A stretch of 24,028 nt of DNA from Ascoidea tarda (nom. inval.). Taxonomy: Eukaryota; Ascomycota; Saccharomycetes; Ascoideales; Ascoideaceae. Every line of letters begins with the position of its first letter. Position 1 is the first letter of the stretch. The notes under the pieces are model-generated. The model was not told the DNA's origin and ran no database searches. It saw nothing but the letters and a program-made list of their open reading frames with translations. Shown one piece after another: positions 7,288 to 15,486 of this stretch. Both the position numbers and the translations under genes were made by a program. The stretch is from assembly GCA_030560485.1 (NCBI GenBank), contig JAKTTS010000222.1:1-24028 (forward strand), written 5' to 3'.

Positions 7288-9183
7288 CTAAACGTTAATC
7301 TCTTGGTTATTCAAGAGCAGTGTGTTTTGGGCGGTTTCTTCAATGACGTTGATCTCGCTATCAAAGTCTTCAGCAGAATCGTCGTAGTAGTTTTTTGAGC
7401 CTTCGTTCAAAAAGAGAGATAGAACGAGAGCAGTTGTAATGAAGATGAGCATAATATAAAAGCAAAACTTGGGGTTGAATTTGACAGTAATTGAGTAGAT
7501 ATACAAATAAGTGCTAGGCATAACAACGGAAACTATTCCTCTAATTAAAGTCATTGCACTGAAAATCTCACCAATTTTTTCCTTATTTTTCCTTGATAGG
7601 ATGGCATATTTGACGATAGCTGACTGAATAGTGGGTGTGGTTAAAGCACCAATACCATTGATTAGAGCTGATAAGTAGAAGAATTTTGTTTTGTTTAATA
7701 GCATTAAAGAAACAGCAACGGTTTCAAAAATCAAACAAATTGTGATTGTGAATTTGTCGATATTGTCGATTTTGTTTGTGTTTACTTTAAATTTTAGGAT
7801 TTTTTTCAAAAAGGACAAATAAAAGGGAGTGAAAAATAGTAGGATAATGGCCCTTGAAAACCCGGTGATTGAAACAAAATAGCCAATTTCGATTGAGGAC
7901 CAGTGTAGTTTATATGATGTATAAAACATTATAAAGGGCATTGGAGAAGTCCCACAGCTTATGATTAAGACATCGATTATAATTAGCAAAATGACATTGA
8001 TTCTTGGGTTAAGAGAGTTTTGAAATTTATCGATCCATAAAAGTTTGAGAGGTTTAAAGATGTTAAAAGTTTTGATAATTGATTCATATAATGATATCTT
8101 TTCAGTGTTATTATTAGTGGCAATTGGGGTATCGTTAGGGTTGTTGTTGGAAATTGATTTATTTTTAAGGAAATAAGGATTTGATTCTGGAATTAATAGG
8201 AAAACAAGTGAAAAACTCAAGACACTGAAAAAGATATCAATATAACAAGGCAAGAAGTTATTATTGATTTGGTCGATTGGAGAAACCGAATTCAAGTATC
8301 TTACAATTAATGAACCCACCAAGGGACCAAAAGCCAAACCACTATAAAAGGAACCACCTAGTAAACTTAGGTTAAAAGTTCTACTTTTCTCAGATACCAA
8401 GTCTGTTATGTAGCTTGAGGATAAAGATAAAAGGAATAGTAAACCACCACCAAAGCATTCGAACACTTTAGCAAAAATGTAGAAGAAGGAATTGAATTTT
8501 GAGCCATTGAAAAGACTCAAGGGGTTTGTATCATCAAATTGGTTGAAATTGATTGGTAATAAGTTGTAAATTACTAGGAATTTTGAGAAAATAGCCATGA
8601 ACAAATTGAATAGGATAAGAGGTTTTCTACCGAATTTATCAGATAAATGACCAAATTTTCCGGAAATTATGACAGTAGAAGAAGCCATGAGGATGTTAAT
8701 TATTGATTCTAGTCTTGATACGAGAACTTGGGCATCTTTTTTATTGCATTGTGATTCTAAAGAGGAGTTTAAAAACGAAGAAGAGGGAGAAAAAGAGGGA
8801 AAAGAAAAAAAAAAGGAAAATAAGTAAGATGGAATAAAAGATGGATCTAGAGATAGAGATTCGCAAATTTTATTTAATAATAGTGAGACTCTTGGGGATA
8901 AGGATAAACCGAAACCAAAATAAAAGATAAATAAAGTGATACAGAGCAAGTATATTTTTGGTTGATTTTGAATATCTTTATCTGACGCGTTGTTGTCGTT
9001 ATCATTGCTATTATCTTTTGAAGGAGCATTATCAAAACGATTGTTCGAATTCGCTAGTAATGGAGAAGATTCATCAGATAGGTTGAGAATTGAATGATTT
9101 TCAGGAGCTAATATGTCTAGAGAGGAATTTGAGGAGTTTTTTGATTTAGAAGGGTTGAGAAGAGAGTTGATATTATAGCCCAT
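7288..9183 (-). CDS. Major facilitator superfamily transporter, YCR023C-like
   Basis: The product is 631 residues with about 10-12 hydrophobic helices. Residues 1-75 are a hydrophilic Ser/Asn/Asp-rich cytosolic tail. TM1 is at ~77-95 (IYLLCITLFIFYFGFGLSL). Loop 2-3 carries the MFS motif A variant GHLSDKFGRKPL (178-189), and a motif-C-like segment GGSFYSGLAFGPLVGSL lies in TM5. A ~50-residue hydrophilic central loop separates the two halves, and the C-terminal tail is acidic. Length, tail and the motif spacing recall the TetA-like, probably vacuolar yeast protein YCR023C, whose substrate is unknown; that match is from memory. Only one CTG codon occurs in 631, in the C-terminal tail. The start at 9181-9183 (MGYNINSLL) is the first ATG. 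It is divergent from the cell-wall gene across 2.1 kb. Confidence 0.85.
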   Translation of the reverse strand: MGYNINSLLNPSKSKNSSNSSLDILAPENHSILNLSDESSPLLANSNNRFDNAPSKDNSNDNDNNASDKDIQNQPKIYLLCITLFIFYFGFGLSLSPRVSLLLNKICESLSLDPSFIPSYLFSFFFSFPSFSPSSSFLNSSLESQCNKKDAQVLVSRLESIINILMASSTVIISGKFGHLSDKFGRKPLILFNLFMAIFSKFLVIYNLLPINFNQFDDTNPLSLFNGSKFNSFFYIFAKVFECFGGGLLFLLSLSSSYITDLVSEKSRTFNLSLLGGSFYSGLAFGPLVGSLIVRYLNSVSPIDQINNNFLPCYIDIFFSVLSFSLVFLLIPESNPYFLKNKSISNNNPNDTPIATNNNTEKISLYESIIKTFNIFKPLKLLWIDKFQNSLNPRINVILLIIIDVLIISCGTSPMPFIMFYTSYKLHWSSIEIGYFVSITGFSRAIILLFFTPFYLSFLKKILKFKVNTNKIDNIDKFTITICLIFETVAVSLMLLNKTKFFYLSALINGIGALTTPTIQSAIVKYAILSRKNKEKIGEIFSAMTLIRGIVSVVMPSTYLYIYSITVKFNPKFCFYIMLIFITTALVLSLFLNEGSKNYYDDSAEDFDSEINVIEETAQNTLLLNNQEINV

Positions 9184-9738
9184 TATTAGTTAGTGCTTTT
9201 TGAGAGAGAATGTGTATTCATTAAGATTATAGTGATTACAGATGAATATATAATCAAGAAAAAGCACAGGATGATTATTAATTAGTAGATAGTGATGGCA
9301 ACGATAGTGATAACGATAATGGTGGAAAGAATATATAATTGGAGGTTGAATTAGGCTCTTCACACTTTCCACCCACAATTGCTCAGTTTTTTTATCTTAT
9401 CTATTAAAACCGGTAAGAGCAGAGATTCATGGAGAAAGGGCCATTTTGGGTTAGAGAATAAAGGGAATGAAGGATGGAGGAAGCAAGAAGTTGCACTTAA
9501 GGGCCCATGAATCGAGTGATAGAATGGAGTTAGTTACAGATATAATACAAAAAAGTCATAAGAATGTAGCAAGAAAGACGTATATAATGGGAAAATAGTA
9601 GGGATATATAAACACATAACACCAACAATAGCTCGTGAAACAACAATTGCTTAGGAGAATTGCACAATTGTTCCCACCTCCAAATCCGGACCCTTTCCCA
9701 CCTCTTTATGGGGGCAAGCCATGGCTGTGGATCTAGAG

Positions 9739-9744
9739 CACGTG
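9739..9744. promoter_or_regulatory. CACGTG E-box, Cbf1/Pho4-type
   Basis: A palindromic CACGTG in the context GCACGTGT lies 556 bp upstream of the MFS start. Motif only. Confidence 0.35.
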
Positions 9745-9866
9745 TTGTTGAATCCGTGTGACTGGTTGTGAGACCAGCGATGAGGTACGCGTTATCACGC
9801 CGCAGAATGCAGTGGTAGGCGTGTAGCCAAAAAAGAACCAATAAACAAAAAAAAAGGCAACGAAAC

Positions 9867-9921
9867 AAAAAAAAAGAAAAAAGAAAGGAAAAAGAAAGGA
9901 AAAAGAAAAAGAAAAAGAAAA
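9867..9921 (+). repeat. 55-nt uninterrupted purine tract
   Basis: Only A and G occur over 55 nt, built of GAAAAA and AAAGGAAA units. Such tracts exclude nucleosomes and can form triplex (H-DNA) structures; the antisense reading explains the Phe-rich spurious frames here. Confidence 0.8.
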
Positions 9922-10117
9922 CCAAAGCCAGTGTAATGGAAGAAGATGCAAAGGGGTTTGAGTTTTTCCAGTGCCTTATTTATTTCTTCTGACTTTTGTT
10001 GCTTTTCCAGTAATATCCGTGAAACTGCTAAGAATAGCCATTTGCTGCTTCTAAGAATAACGCCAAACCACAACTTGTTTATTTCCCAACTTTATTCGAG
10101 ATTTACTGGATTATAGG

Positions 10118-10144
10118 ATTATTGATGCAAGCAGCATCAATAAT
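10118..10144. repeat. Perfect 11-bp hairpin
   Basis: ATTATTGATGC (10118-10128), a 5-nt loop AAGCA, and GCATCAATAAT (10134-10144) pair without mismatch. It lies 1.2 kb upstream of the cell-wall gene, in DNA with no gene. Confidence 0.85.
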
Positions 10145-11059
10145 AGGAGCATTGAATTAATAGCAAAAATAGGACTGAAACTGCTGGAACCGGATCTTAC
10201 ACCGGGAATCAGCGTTGAGCATCAAAAGCAATTTCTCAGGACGAGAGAGAATGGAAGTAAGCGAAAAGGAGGCCAATTAAAATGGGACAAATCAAAACGG
10301 AATCAAATAAGATTGAATCAAATCAAACCGGATCAGATTGAGTGGAATTGTCTGGATGGAATTGTTTCAGCAAAAGTGCCCAAGTGAAATTCAAAAGGAA
10401 CTTATCAAAAGCAATTCGAACATGGAAGGTTGAGAAAATGCCTACAAGAAATTAGAGGTTTCTGCGAGTGGTAGATTATGTAATTGCTGCAAACTCAGTA
10501 GAGCAAGCGCCGGTTTCACAAGACTAAGAAGAGTGGTATAGAAAGATTAGAGCAGTAAACCAGTCGAACAGCAGAATAGCGGAAGCGAATAAAACCAGAA
10601 AAGGAGCCAAAAGCAGCAAGCAAGAATTGTCTAATCCAGAATCAAAATATCACACACAAGTACCCTTTTTAAGCAAGTGGGATGGACGCTGTAAATGGAT
10701 AGGCTGCAAGAGTGTTGAACGTAGAGCATGTAGAAGCCCTTAGACTATCGCCATGCTGATAAAAGCTGTTGAGTCTGCTACGATTTTAGTAGCAGTGTTG
10801 GAGGAGCCAGCTCTGGTATGAAGAGTCCGTTATCAGTTGCAGAATTGGCAATATCCAACTTCCTCAATTGATAAGATTCAGCAAAAGCATAAACGACGCA
10901 TCTAAAAATACATAGTCCCGTGCCCAAAGGGATTCTGCAAAAGCACCACCGCAAAACCGCTGCAGCTCGGCGGAAAAAGCTCAAATGCGTCTTATTTTCC
11001 CTGTCGTAGCGAAACAAGATCCGTGTACCCACATTCTCATATGTGAAAGTCTATTCCAA

Positions 11060-11080
11060 GGTAAGCTTTTTGCGCTTACC
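11060..11080. promoter_or_regulatory. 7-bp inverted repeat in the cell-wall gene promoter
   Basis: GGTAAGC (11060-11066), 7 nt, GCTTACC (11074-11080). It is placed about 250 bp before the ATG, where an activator site for a dimeric factor would be expected. The factor is unknown. Confidence 0.4.
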
Positions 11081-11164
11081 CTGTCCGTGACAGTTTTCAT
11101 TAAGGTTTGCTAAGGCTTAGTGCAATGATTGCAATCAACCATTTTTTGGTGTGTTGATTTTGTT

Positions 11165-11236
11165 TATTTAAGCAGCTTTTTCTTCTCTTTTTTCATCTTT
11201 CCTTTCCTTCTTTCTTCTCTTTTTCTTTCTTTACAG
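11165..11236 (+). promoter_or_regulatory. Core promoter of the cell-wall gene: TATA-like element and pyrimidine-rich leader
   Basis: TATTTAAG (11165-11172) resembles a TATA box 157 bp before the ATG. From 11176 the plus strand is almost pure C/T up to TTACAG at 11231-11236, the pyrimidine-rich initiation region typical of highly expressed yeast genes. The leader ends in CTACCTAAAATG, with A at -3. Confidence 0.45.
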
Positions 11237-11328
11237 ATTATAATTCTTTTAATCAACCCAGGATTTAACCTCATACATTCGCTTTTCTAAGTCTACTCTT
11301 TCTTCTCTCTCCTCATATTCTACCTAAA

Positions 11329-11700
11329 ATGCAATTCTTCAGAGCTTTATTACTTGCTGTTGCTGCCGCTGCCGTTTCTGCTGGTTATGCCAACACCACT
11401 GTCTATGACATTGACACCACTGTTATCACCATCACTTCTTGTGAAAGTGTCACTGTCTGTACTGAAGTTCCAGTCACCACCGGTGTCACCACTGTCACTG
11501 AAACCATCAAAGGTACCAAGACCGTCTACACCACCTACTGCCCATTACCAGAAGAAACTGAATCTTACACTCCTCCAGTTTCTTCTTCCACCAAAAAAGG
11601 TAATGCCACTGTTCCAGAAGTTGAAACCGCCAATGGTGCTAACAAAGTCGCTTTCGGTTTAGGTTCCGTGGCTGCCGTTGCTGGTTTGTTATTATTCTAA
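11329..11700 (+). CDS. Small GPI-anchored cell-wall mannoprotein, Ccw12/Pga59-like
   Basis: The 123-residue product has a signal peptide (residues 1-18, cleavage after AAAVSA), then N-glycosylation sites NTT (22-24) and NAT (92-94), and a central block TTVITITSC...TTGVTTVTET...VYTTYCPL (30-73). This block is shared with Ccw12 of S. cerevisiae and Pga59/Pga62 of C. albicans; Cys38, Cys44 and Cys71 match theirs. The tail has Asn102/Asn105 as likely GPI omega sites, a short spacer and a hydrophobic end (FGLGSVAAVAGLLLF) with no residues after it. Such proteins are moved from the GPI anchor to beta-1,6-glucan in the wall. Codons are strongly biased (GCT/GCC, GTC/GTT, ACC/ACT, AAG), which suggests very high expression. 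Large flanking intergenic regions isolate it. Confidence 0.9.
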   Translation: MQFFRALLLAVAAAAVSAGYANTTVYDIDTTVITITSCESVTVCTEVPVTTGVTTVTETIKGTKTVYTTYCPLPEETESYTPPVSSSTKKGNATVPEVETANGANKVAFGLGSVAAVAGLLLF

Positions 11701-14060
11701 GTCTGCTGCTCCTATAGCTAGCCTGCTTCCTATAAAAATATTTGTTGAAACTCAATGATACCAGTAGATAATAAATGTCTCATTTCAAAATGATATACTT
11801 ATTGTAAATTTTTCAATCAATAAATTTTCAGGTTTCAATTTACAAACAAATCGATAAAAAAAAAACTCAAAAAAATATCAAATCTGAACCTTTTCTTTTT
11901 CTTTTCTTTAGATAATATACATTGCAATCTTTGGTATTATTTAATTTTTTACTATTGTAGACTCTTATTTAGTATTTTATTGATTCAAATTGTATTGCTT
12001 TTGTTTCTTCAATAAATTTCTTTTTCTGCCTATTATTTCATTTCTTGTAATCATCATACCAACAATACTCTAAATCTCTCAGCGGATTTAAATCTCTCAT
12101 TTCTCTCAAATCACCCTAACCTAATTTATTTTATTTTTCATTTTAAATCAAATGCCCGCAGTCTCTAAATTCAAAGTTTAATCCTTTAATCATCCAATCA
12201 CCAAATCATCAAATCATTTCACTGCCATCATCCAAACACGCTCTGGGTTTACGACCAAAGCCACTTTGTCAGCGATGTTTAAGCGATTTCAATTGGTCGG
12301 TGTCTCACACGGCTTTCTGGTTGCTTTTTATTACCTATTTGGTTTCTGTTTTTCTTTTTCTTGTTTTGTGTCAAATTTAACTTTTTCACTTGTTTTATTA
12401 TTTTTCCACTGCTTTCTTTATTGTTCTTTCTTTTTTTCTCTCACAATCAAAGCTCTACTCAATAAAAATCATCCTCACAACCCATGTTTATCTCCATAAC
12501 TCAGGTTTTTTTCCTAAAAATATATCTCATTCCATAAACGACATTATTTTTTCTCCAGTTTTTCGCGAACCGCTTGAAATAGGCTATTGTCCCATCCTCA
12601 AATTGCCTCTTTGGATTTTCCGCCTTGTCTCTTCTTTTTCAATCCGGTTTCAATCCGTTTCCAATCTGCAAATGCGTGTCTCAAATGCACTTGCATATAT
12701 ACACCAGTGCATGCGTCATCTCGCCTCCAATCCACTAAAATGGATGTACATCTTTCCTAAGATTCCAATTTCCCATTTCATTACCACAAAATATCACCAT
12801 CATAAAATATATCAAAACCTTTCACTTATAACTCTTCAATACAAGCTTTGAAAGGTACTAAAACCAAAAATATTAATAAAACGTTGATTATAAGGTTATA
12901 CACATGTTATTTTCACATCAAGATTGTGGATTCGTCAACAAAGAGCAATTTTGAAATTATTTTCCTTCACTTTCCTTCATTTTCTCTTAATCATTTTTCT
13001 ATAAACACCAGTATTCAATTTCCGCATTCAAAAGCTGCTTTTTTCTTCAATAATCAGCTCGATTGTATGAAAATTGAAATCAAAACCTATAACTCTGATT
13101 TTCTCAATTTCTTAATAGTTTGAACCCCAAGTTTTGACAGATGAGCTCAAACTATTGTTTGGGCTCATTACTCACTATTATTTATTCTGAACTATCTTTG
13201 TGAAACCCTCAAAATGGTAGTACTGCCTACTTGTTAATTTCTTGTTGTGTGTATATCTTGAATGCGCCCCCTCAAGCCACTCTTCTGGCACTTCCAGCCT
13301 CAGTTAGGGCTGTCGCTCAGGGCTCCAATCTCGGATAATTTCGTTCAGTTTTATTGGATCTCATCCATCTTCATTTGTTGGCCAGTTCCAAATGAACCTG
13401 CTGCTTTTTCACTATCTTGTTCATGTTTAAGGTGCTTTTTTTTTGTGCTATTTAAAGAGTTTTTGTAATGAATATGAAATACTTTCTGCATTTTAATACT
13501 CTCCACCAGATAATTGTTTGATGCTTCGACTAAATCTGCCAAGTTTTATTCTCTACTTTTCAGATATCGTTTTAAACTCAATTATAAAAATTGGTTTCCT
13601 TCAATCTGATTATATTAAAATTCCATCCAGCCTTGAACATTACCAGCAACAAGCAAAGGAATAAAAGCAGAAGCAGAGAATTTTATTGAATCCACCATTA
13701 CTGTTATCACTTATATTAATATCTATATTCTAGGTATTTTTGGTTATCCCTAATTTATGATTGAGGCATACCATAATTATCAAAACCTTTTTCTTTCTTT
13801 CAAACCGCAAAGACAAAGTCATCATTTCGTTTTGCTCACAAAAAGATATTGTTTTCATATAAATATTTCTTCAATTCCTAGTCTTTTGTCATTTATCACA
13901 ATGTATTCTTTTATATCTCTTAAAACCATCATAATTAATATATTTCTTGGAATCCATTGATTTCCCTCGAAAAAAAAAAAAATTTAATAAAAAATAAAAC
14001 CACAAATATCCTGGCTGTTAGTCCCATTAAATACGAGTATTCATAATAATAATAACTAAA
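11701..14060. other. 2.4-kb intergenic region between cell-wall gene and GT8 gene
   Basis: No gene is supported. The plus strand is pyrimidine-rich, so stops are few and several frames of 60-150 codons open (for example 12390-12851), but they are Phe/Ser/Ile-rich with no recognisable fold. The left end holds probable 3' UTR signals (AATAAATG, TCAATAAATTTT). An overlapping pair of inverted repeats at 13114-13168 is the only clear structure. The 90 bp before 14061 are A/T-rich and probably contain the GT8 promoter. Confidence 0.5.
13114..13168. repeat. Two overlapping, mutually exclusive hairpins
   Basis: Stem 1: AATAGTTTGA (13114-13123) pairs perfectly with TCAAACTATT (13147-13156). Stem 2: ATGAGCTCAAAC (13141-13152) pairs with GTTTGGGCTCAT (13157-13168), 12 bp with one G-T in one strand sense, loop TATT. 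Both use 13147-13152, so only one can form at a time in RNA. Confidence 0.75.
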
Positions 14061-15284
14061 ATGTCCTCATTAATTTTCAATTTCAATTCAAATTCAAATT
14101 CAAATTCAAATCCAAATCCAAATTCAAAAAAGGTTTGGATGACTTTAGTTACCAACGAAAACTATTTACCTGGCCTACTAAATTTGAACTATTCTTTGCA
14201 AAGAGTCAAGTCAAAATATCAGTTGATTATCTTGTTAGCTCTGAATCTTTTTGAGAGCAAAAAAACTGATATTAAACAAAAATTAATCAATAATTTAATC
14301 GATTTAAATAAAATCATAATCGTTGATCATTTAAAACCAAAATACGAAAAATCATTTGATGAACATAACTCAAGATTTAATGATTGTTGGACAAAATTAC
14401 AGATCTTCAAACTAATTCAATTCAATAAGATTATTTTCTTGGATTCGGACATGCTAGTCTTGAAAAATATGGATGAATTATTCGATGACAATTTAATCAA
14501 CATTGATAATGAAAAATTAGTCTTTTCTTCTACCCATGCTTGTGCTTGTAATCCATTGAAATTGCCTCATTATCCCAATGATTGGATTCCTGAAAACTGT
14601 GCTTATACACATTACTATCAAAAATTTCCAAAATTATCCAATGATAATGACAATAATAATGACAATAAAAATATCAAAATTAAAGATTTAAATGAAGTCG
14701 TAGGTCCTGTTTGTAATTCAGGCGTTAAAATGTGTAATGGCGGTCTATTAATTATAAAGCCTTCATTAAAAATCTATCAAATGATTTTAGATACTCTCAA
14801 TGATTATGAAATGACTAAAAATTACGATTTTCCCGATCAAAGTTTATTATCCGATATATTTCAAGGCAAATGGTTACCTTTATCTTATAAGTATAACGCA
14901 TTAAAGACTTTAAAATCAGCTCATCCAGATATTTGGAATTGGTCTCAAGTTAAGAACGTTCATTATATTGTGAATCCCAAACCTTGGAATATTAACAAAA
15001 GCAAATTAAATCATTATTTCAATATTTATGCAAACTATAATTATAATCAAAATAAAAACAAAAACGAAAATGAAAACAGAAATAAAAATGAAAGCAAAAG
15101 CGAAAACGAAAGTGAAAATATTAAATATTTTCAATTTATTGAAGTAATGAAAATATGGTGGATAATTGAACACGAAAGGCTCCAACACATAAAATTAGCC
15201 AATTCCATTAATAACAGTAACTATGTTATTAGCAATATCACTAAAATCGATTTATCAAGAACACAAGATGCCATTTTACTTTAA
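14061..15284 (+). CDS. GT8 glycosyltransferase, fungal galactinol-synthase/glycogenin-like family
   Basis: The product is 407 residues. After a Ser-Asn repeat (residues 10-22) the GT8 fold begins (VWMTLVTNENYLPGLLNLNYSL). Key features: the metal-binding DSD (128-130, FLDSDMLVL), a Cys-rich segment HACACNPLKLPHYPNDWIPENCAYT (159-183), CNGGLLIIKPS (225-235), NYDFPDQSLLSDIF (254-267), and VHYIVNPKPW (300-309). The Cys-rich and YDFPDQSLLSD segments match, from memory, a fungal family annotated as galactinol-synthase-like rather than true glycogenin, and no self-glucosylating Tyr tail is evident. The donor is probably a UDP-sugar; the acceptor is unknown. Two low-complexity inserts (about 193-203 and 329-355, Asn/Lys/Glu) are encoded by AAAAAY-type hexamers. 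It converges on MGR3 with 202 bp between stops. Confidence 0.85.
   Translation: MSSLIFNFNSNSNSNSNPNPNSKKVWMTLVTNENYLPGLLNLNYSLQRVKSKYQLIILLALNLFESKKTDIKQKLINNLIDLNKIIIVDHLKPKYEKSFDEHNSRFNDCWTKLQIFKLIQFNKIIFLDSDMLVLKNMDELFDDNLINIDNEKLVFSSTHACACNPLKLPHYPNDWIPENCAYTHYYQKFPKLSNDNDNNNDNKNIKIKDLNEVVGPVCNSGVKMCNGGLLIIKPSLKIYQMILDTLNDYEMTKNYDFPDQSLLSDIFQGKWLPLSYKYNALKTLKSAHPDIWNWSQVKNVHYIVNPKPWNINKSKLNHYFNIYANYNYNQNKNKNENENRNKNESKSENESENIKYFQFIEVMKIWWIIEHERLQHIKLANSINNSNYVISNITKIDLSRTQDAILL
14085..14126 (+). repeat. TTCAAA-type hexanucleotide tandem repeat
   Basis: Units of AATTCA/AATCCA encode Ser-Asn then Pro-Asn dipeptides at the N-terminus of the GT8 protein, the same unit type as in BUR1. Confidence 0.85.
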
Positions 15285-15486
15285 TTGCAATCGGTGAATT
15301 TGATAATTAAATGATGAATTTATCAAACTTAATTGAATTAGGGTAACCTATTTGGATTCTCAATTTCTATTTATAATTATTTAATATGTTGTTATTCTAT
15401 GTATAAGTTTTTTTATTTTTTATTTTTTTATACTGTTTTATTTTGAATAAACAATGATTAATACGGGTATAATGTTTTATTCAAAT

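Larger units (their letters stand above)
9184..11328. other. 2.1-kb divergent intergenic region upstream of the cell-wall gene
   Basis: No convincing gene was found on either strand; the open frames here are low-complexity Phe/Leu-rich antisense of A-rich DNA. Contents seen: CACGTG at 9739-9744, a 55-nt purine-only tract, an 11-bp perfect hairpin, a patch of degenerate AATCAAA/CGGA units at about 10285-10350, a 7-bp inverted repeat and a pyrimidine-rich leader (listed separately). The middle part is less AT-rich than the coding DNA around it. The most likely role is a long, multi-input promoter for the cell-wall gene plus the MFS promoter. Confidence 0.55.

Noticed and set aside
9530-10073. 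Three overlapping minus-strand frames rich in Phe and Leu.
   Set aside because: They are the antisense reading of the A/G tract at 9867-9921 and surroundings; no transmembrane family pattern beyond homopolymeric Phe.
11061-11236. Possible 5' UTR intron of the cell-wall gene (GTAAGC at 11061 to TTACAG at 11236).
   Set aside because: No branch site resembling TACTAAC lies between, and the pyrimidine tract is better explained as an initiation region. RNA reads would settle it.
12390-13123. Chained plus-strand open frames (153 and 91 codons).
   Set aside because: Composition follows pyrimidine-rich DNA (Phe, Ser, Ile, Leu) with no domain, no codon bias like neighbours and non-ATG or poor starts.
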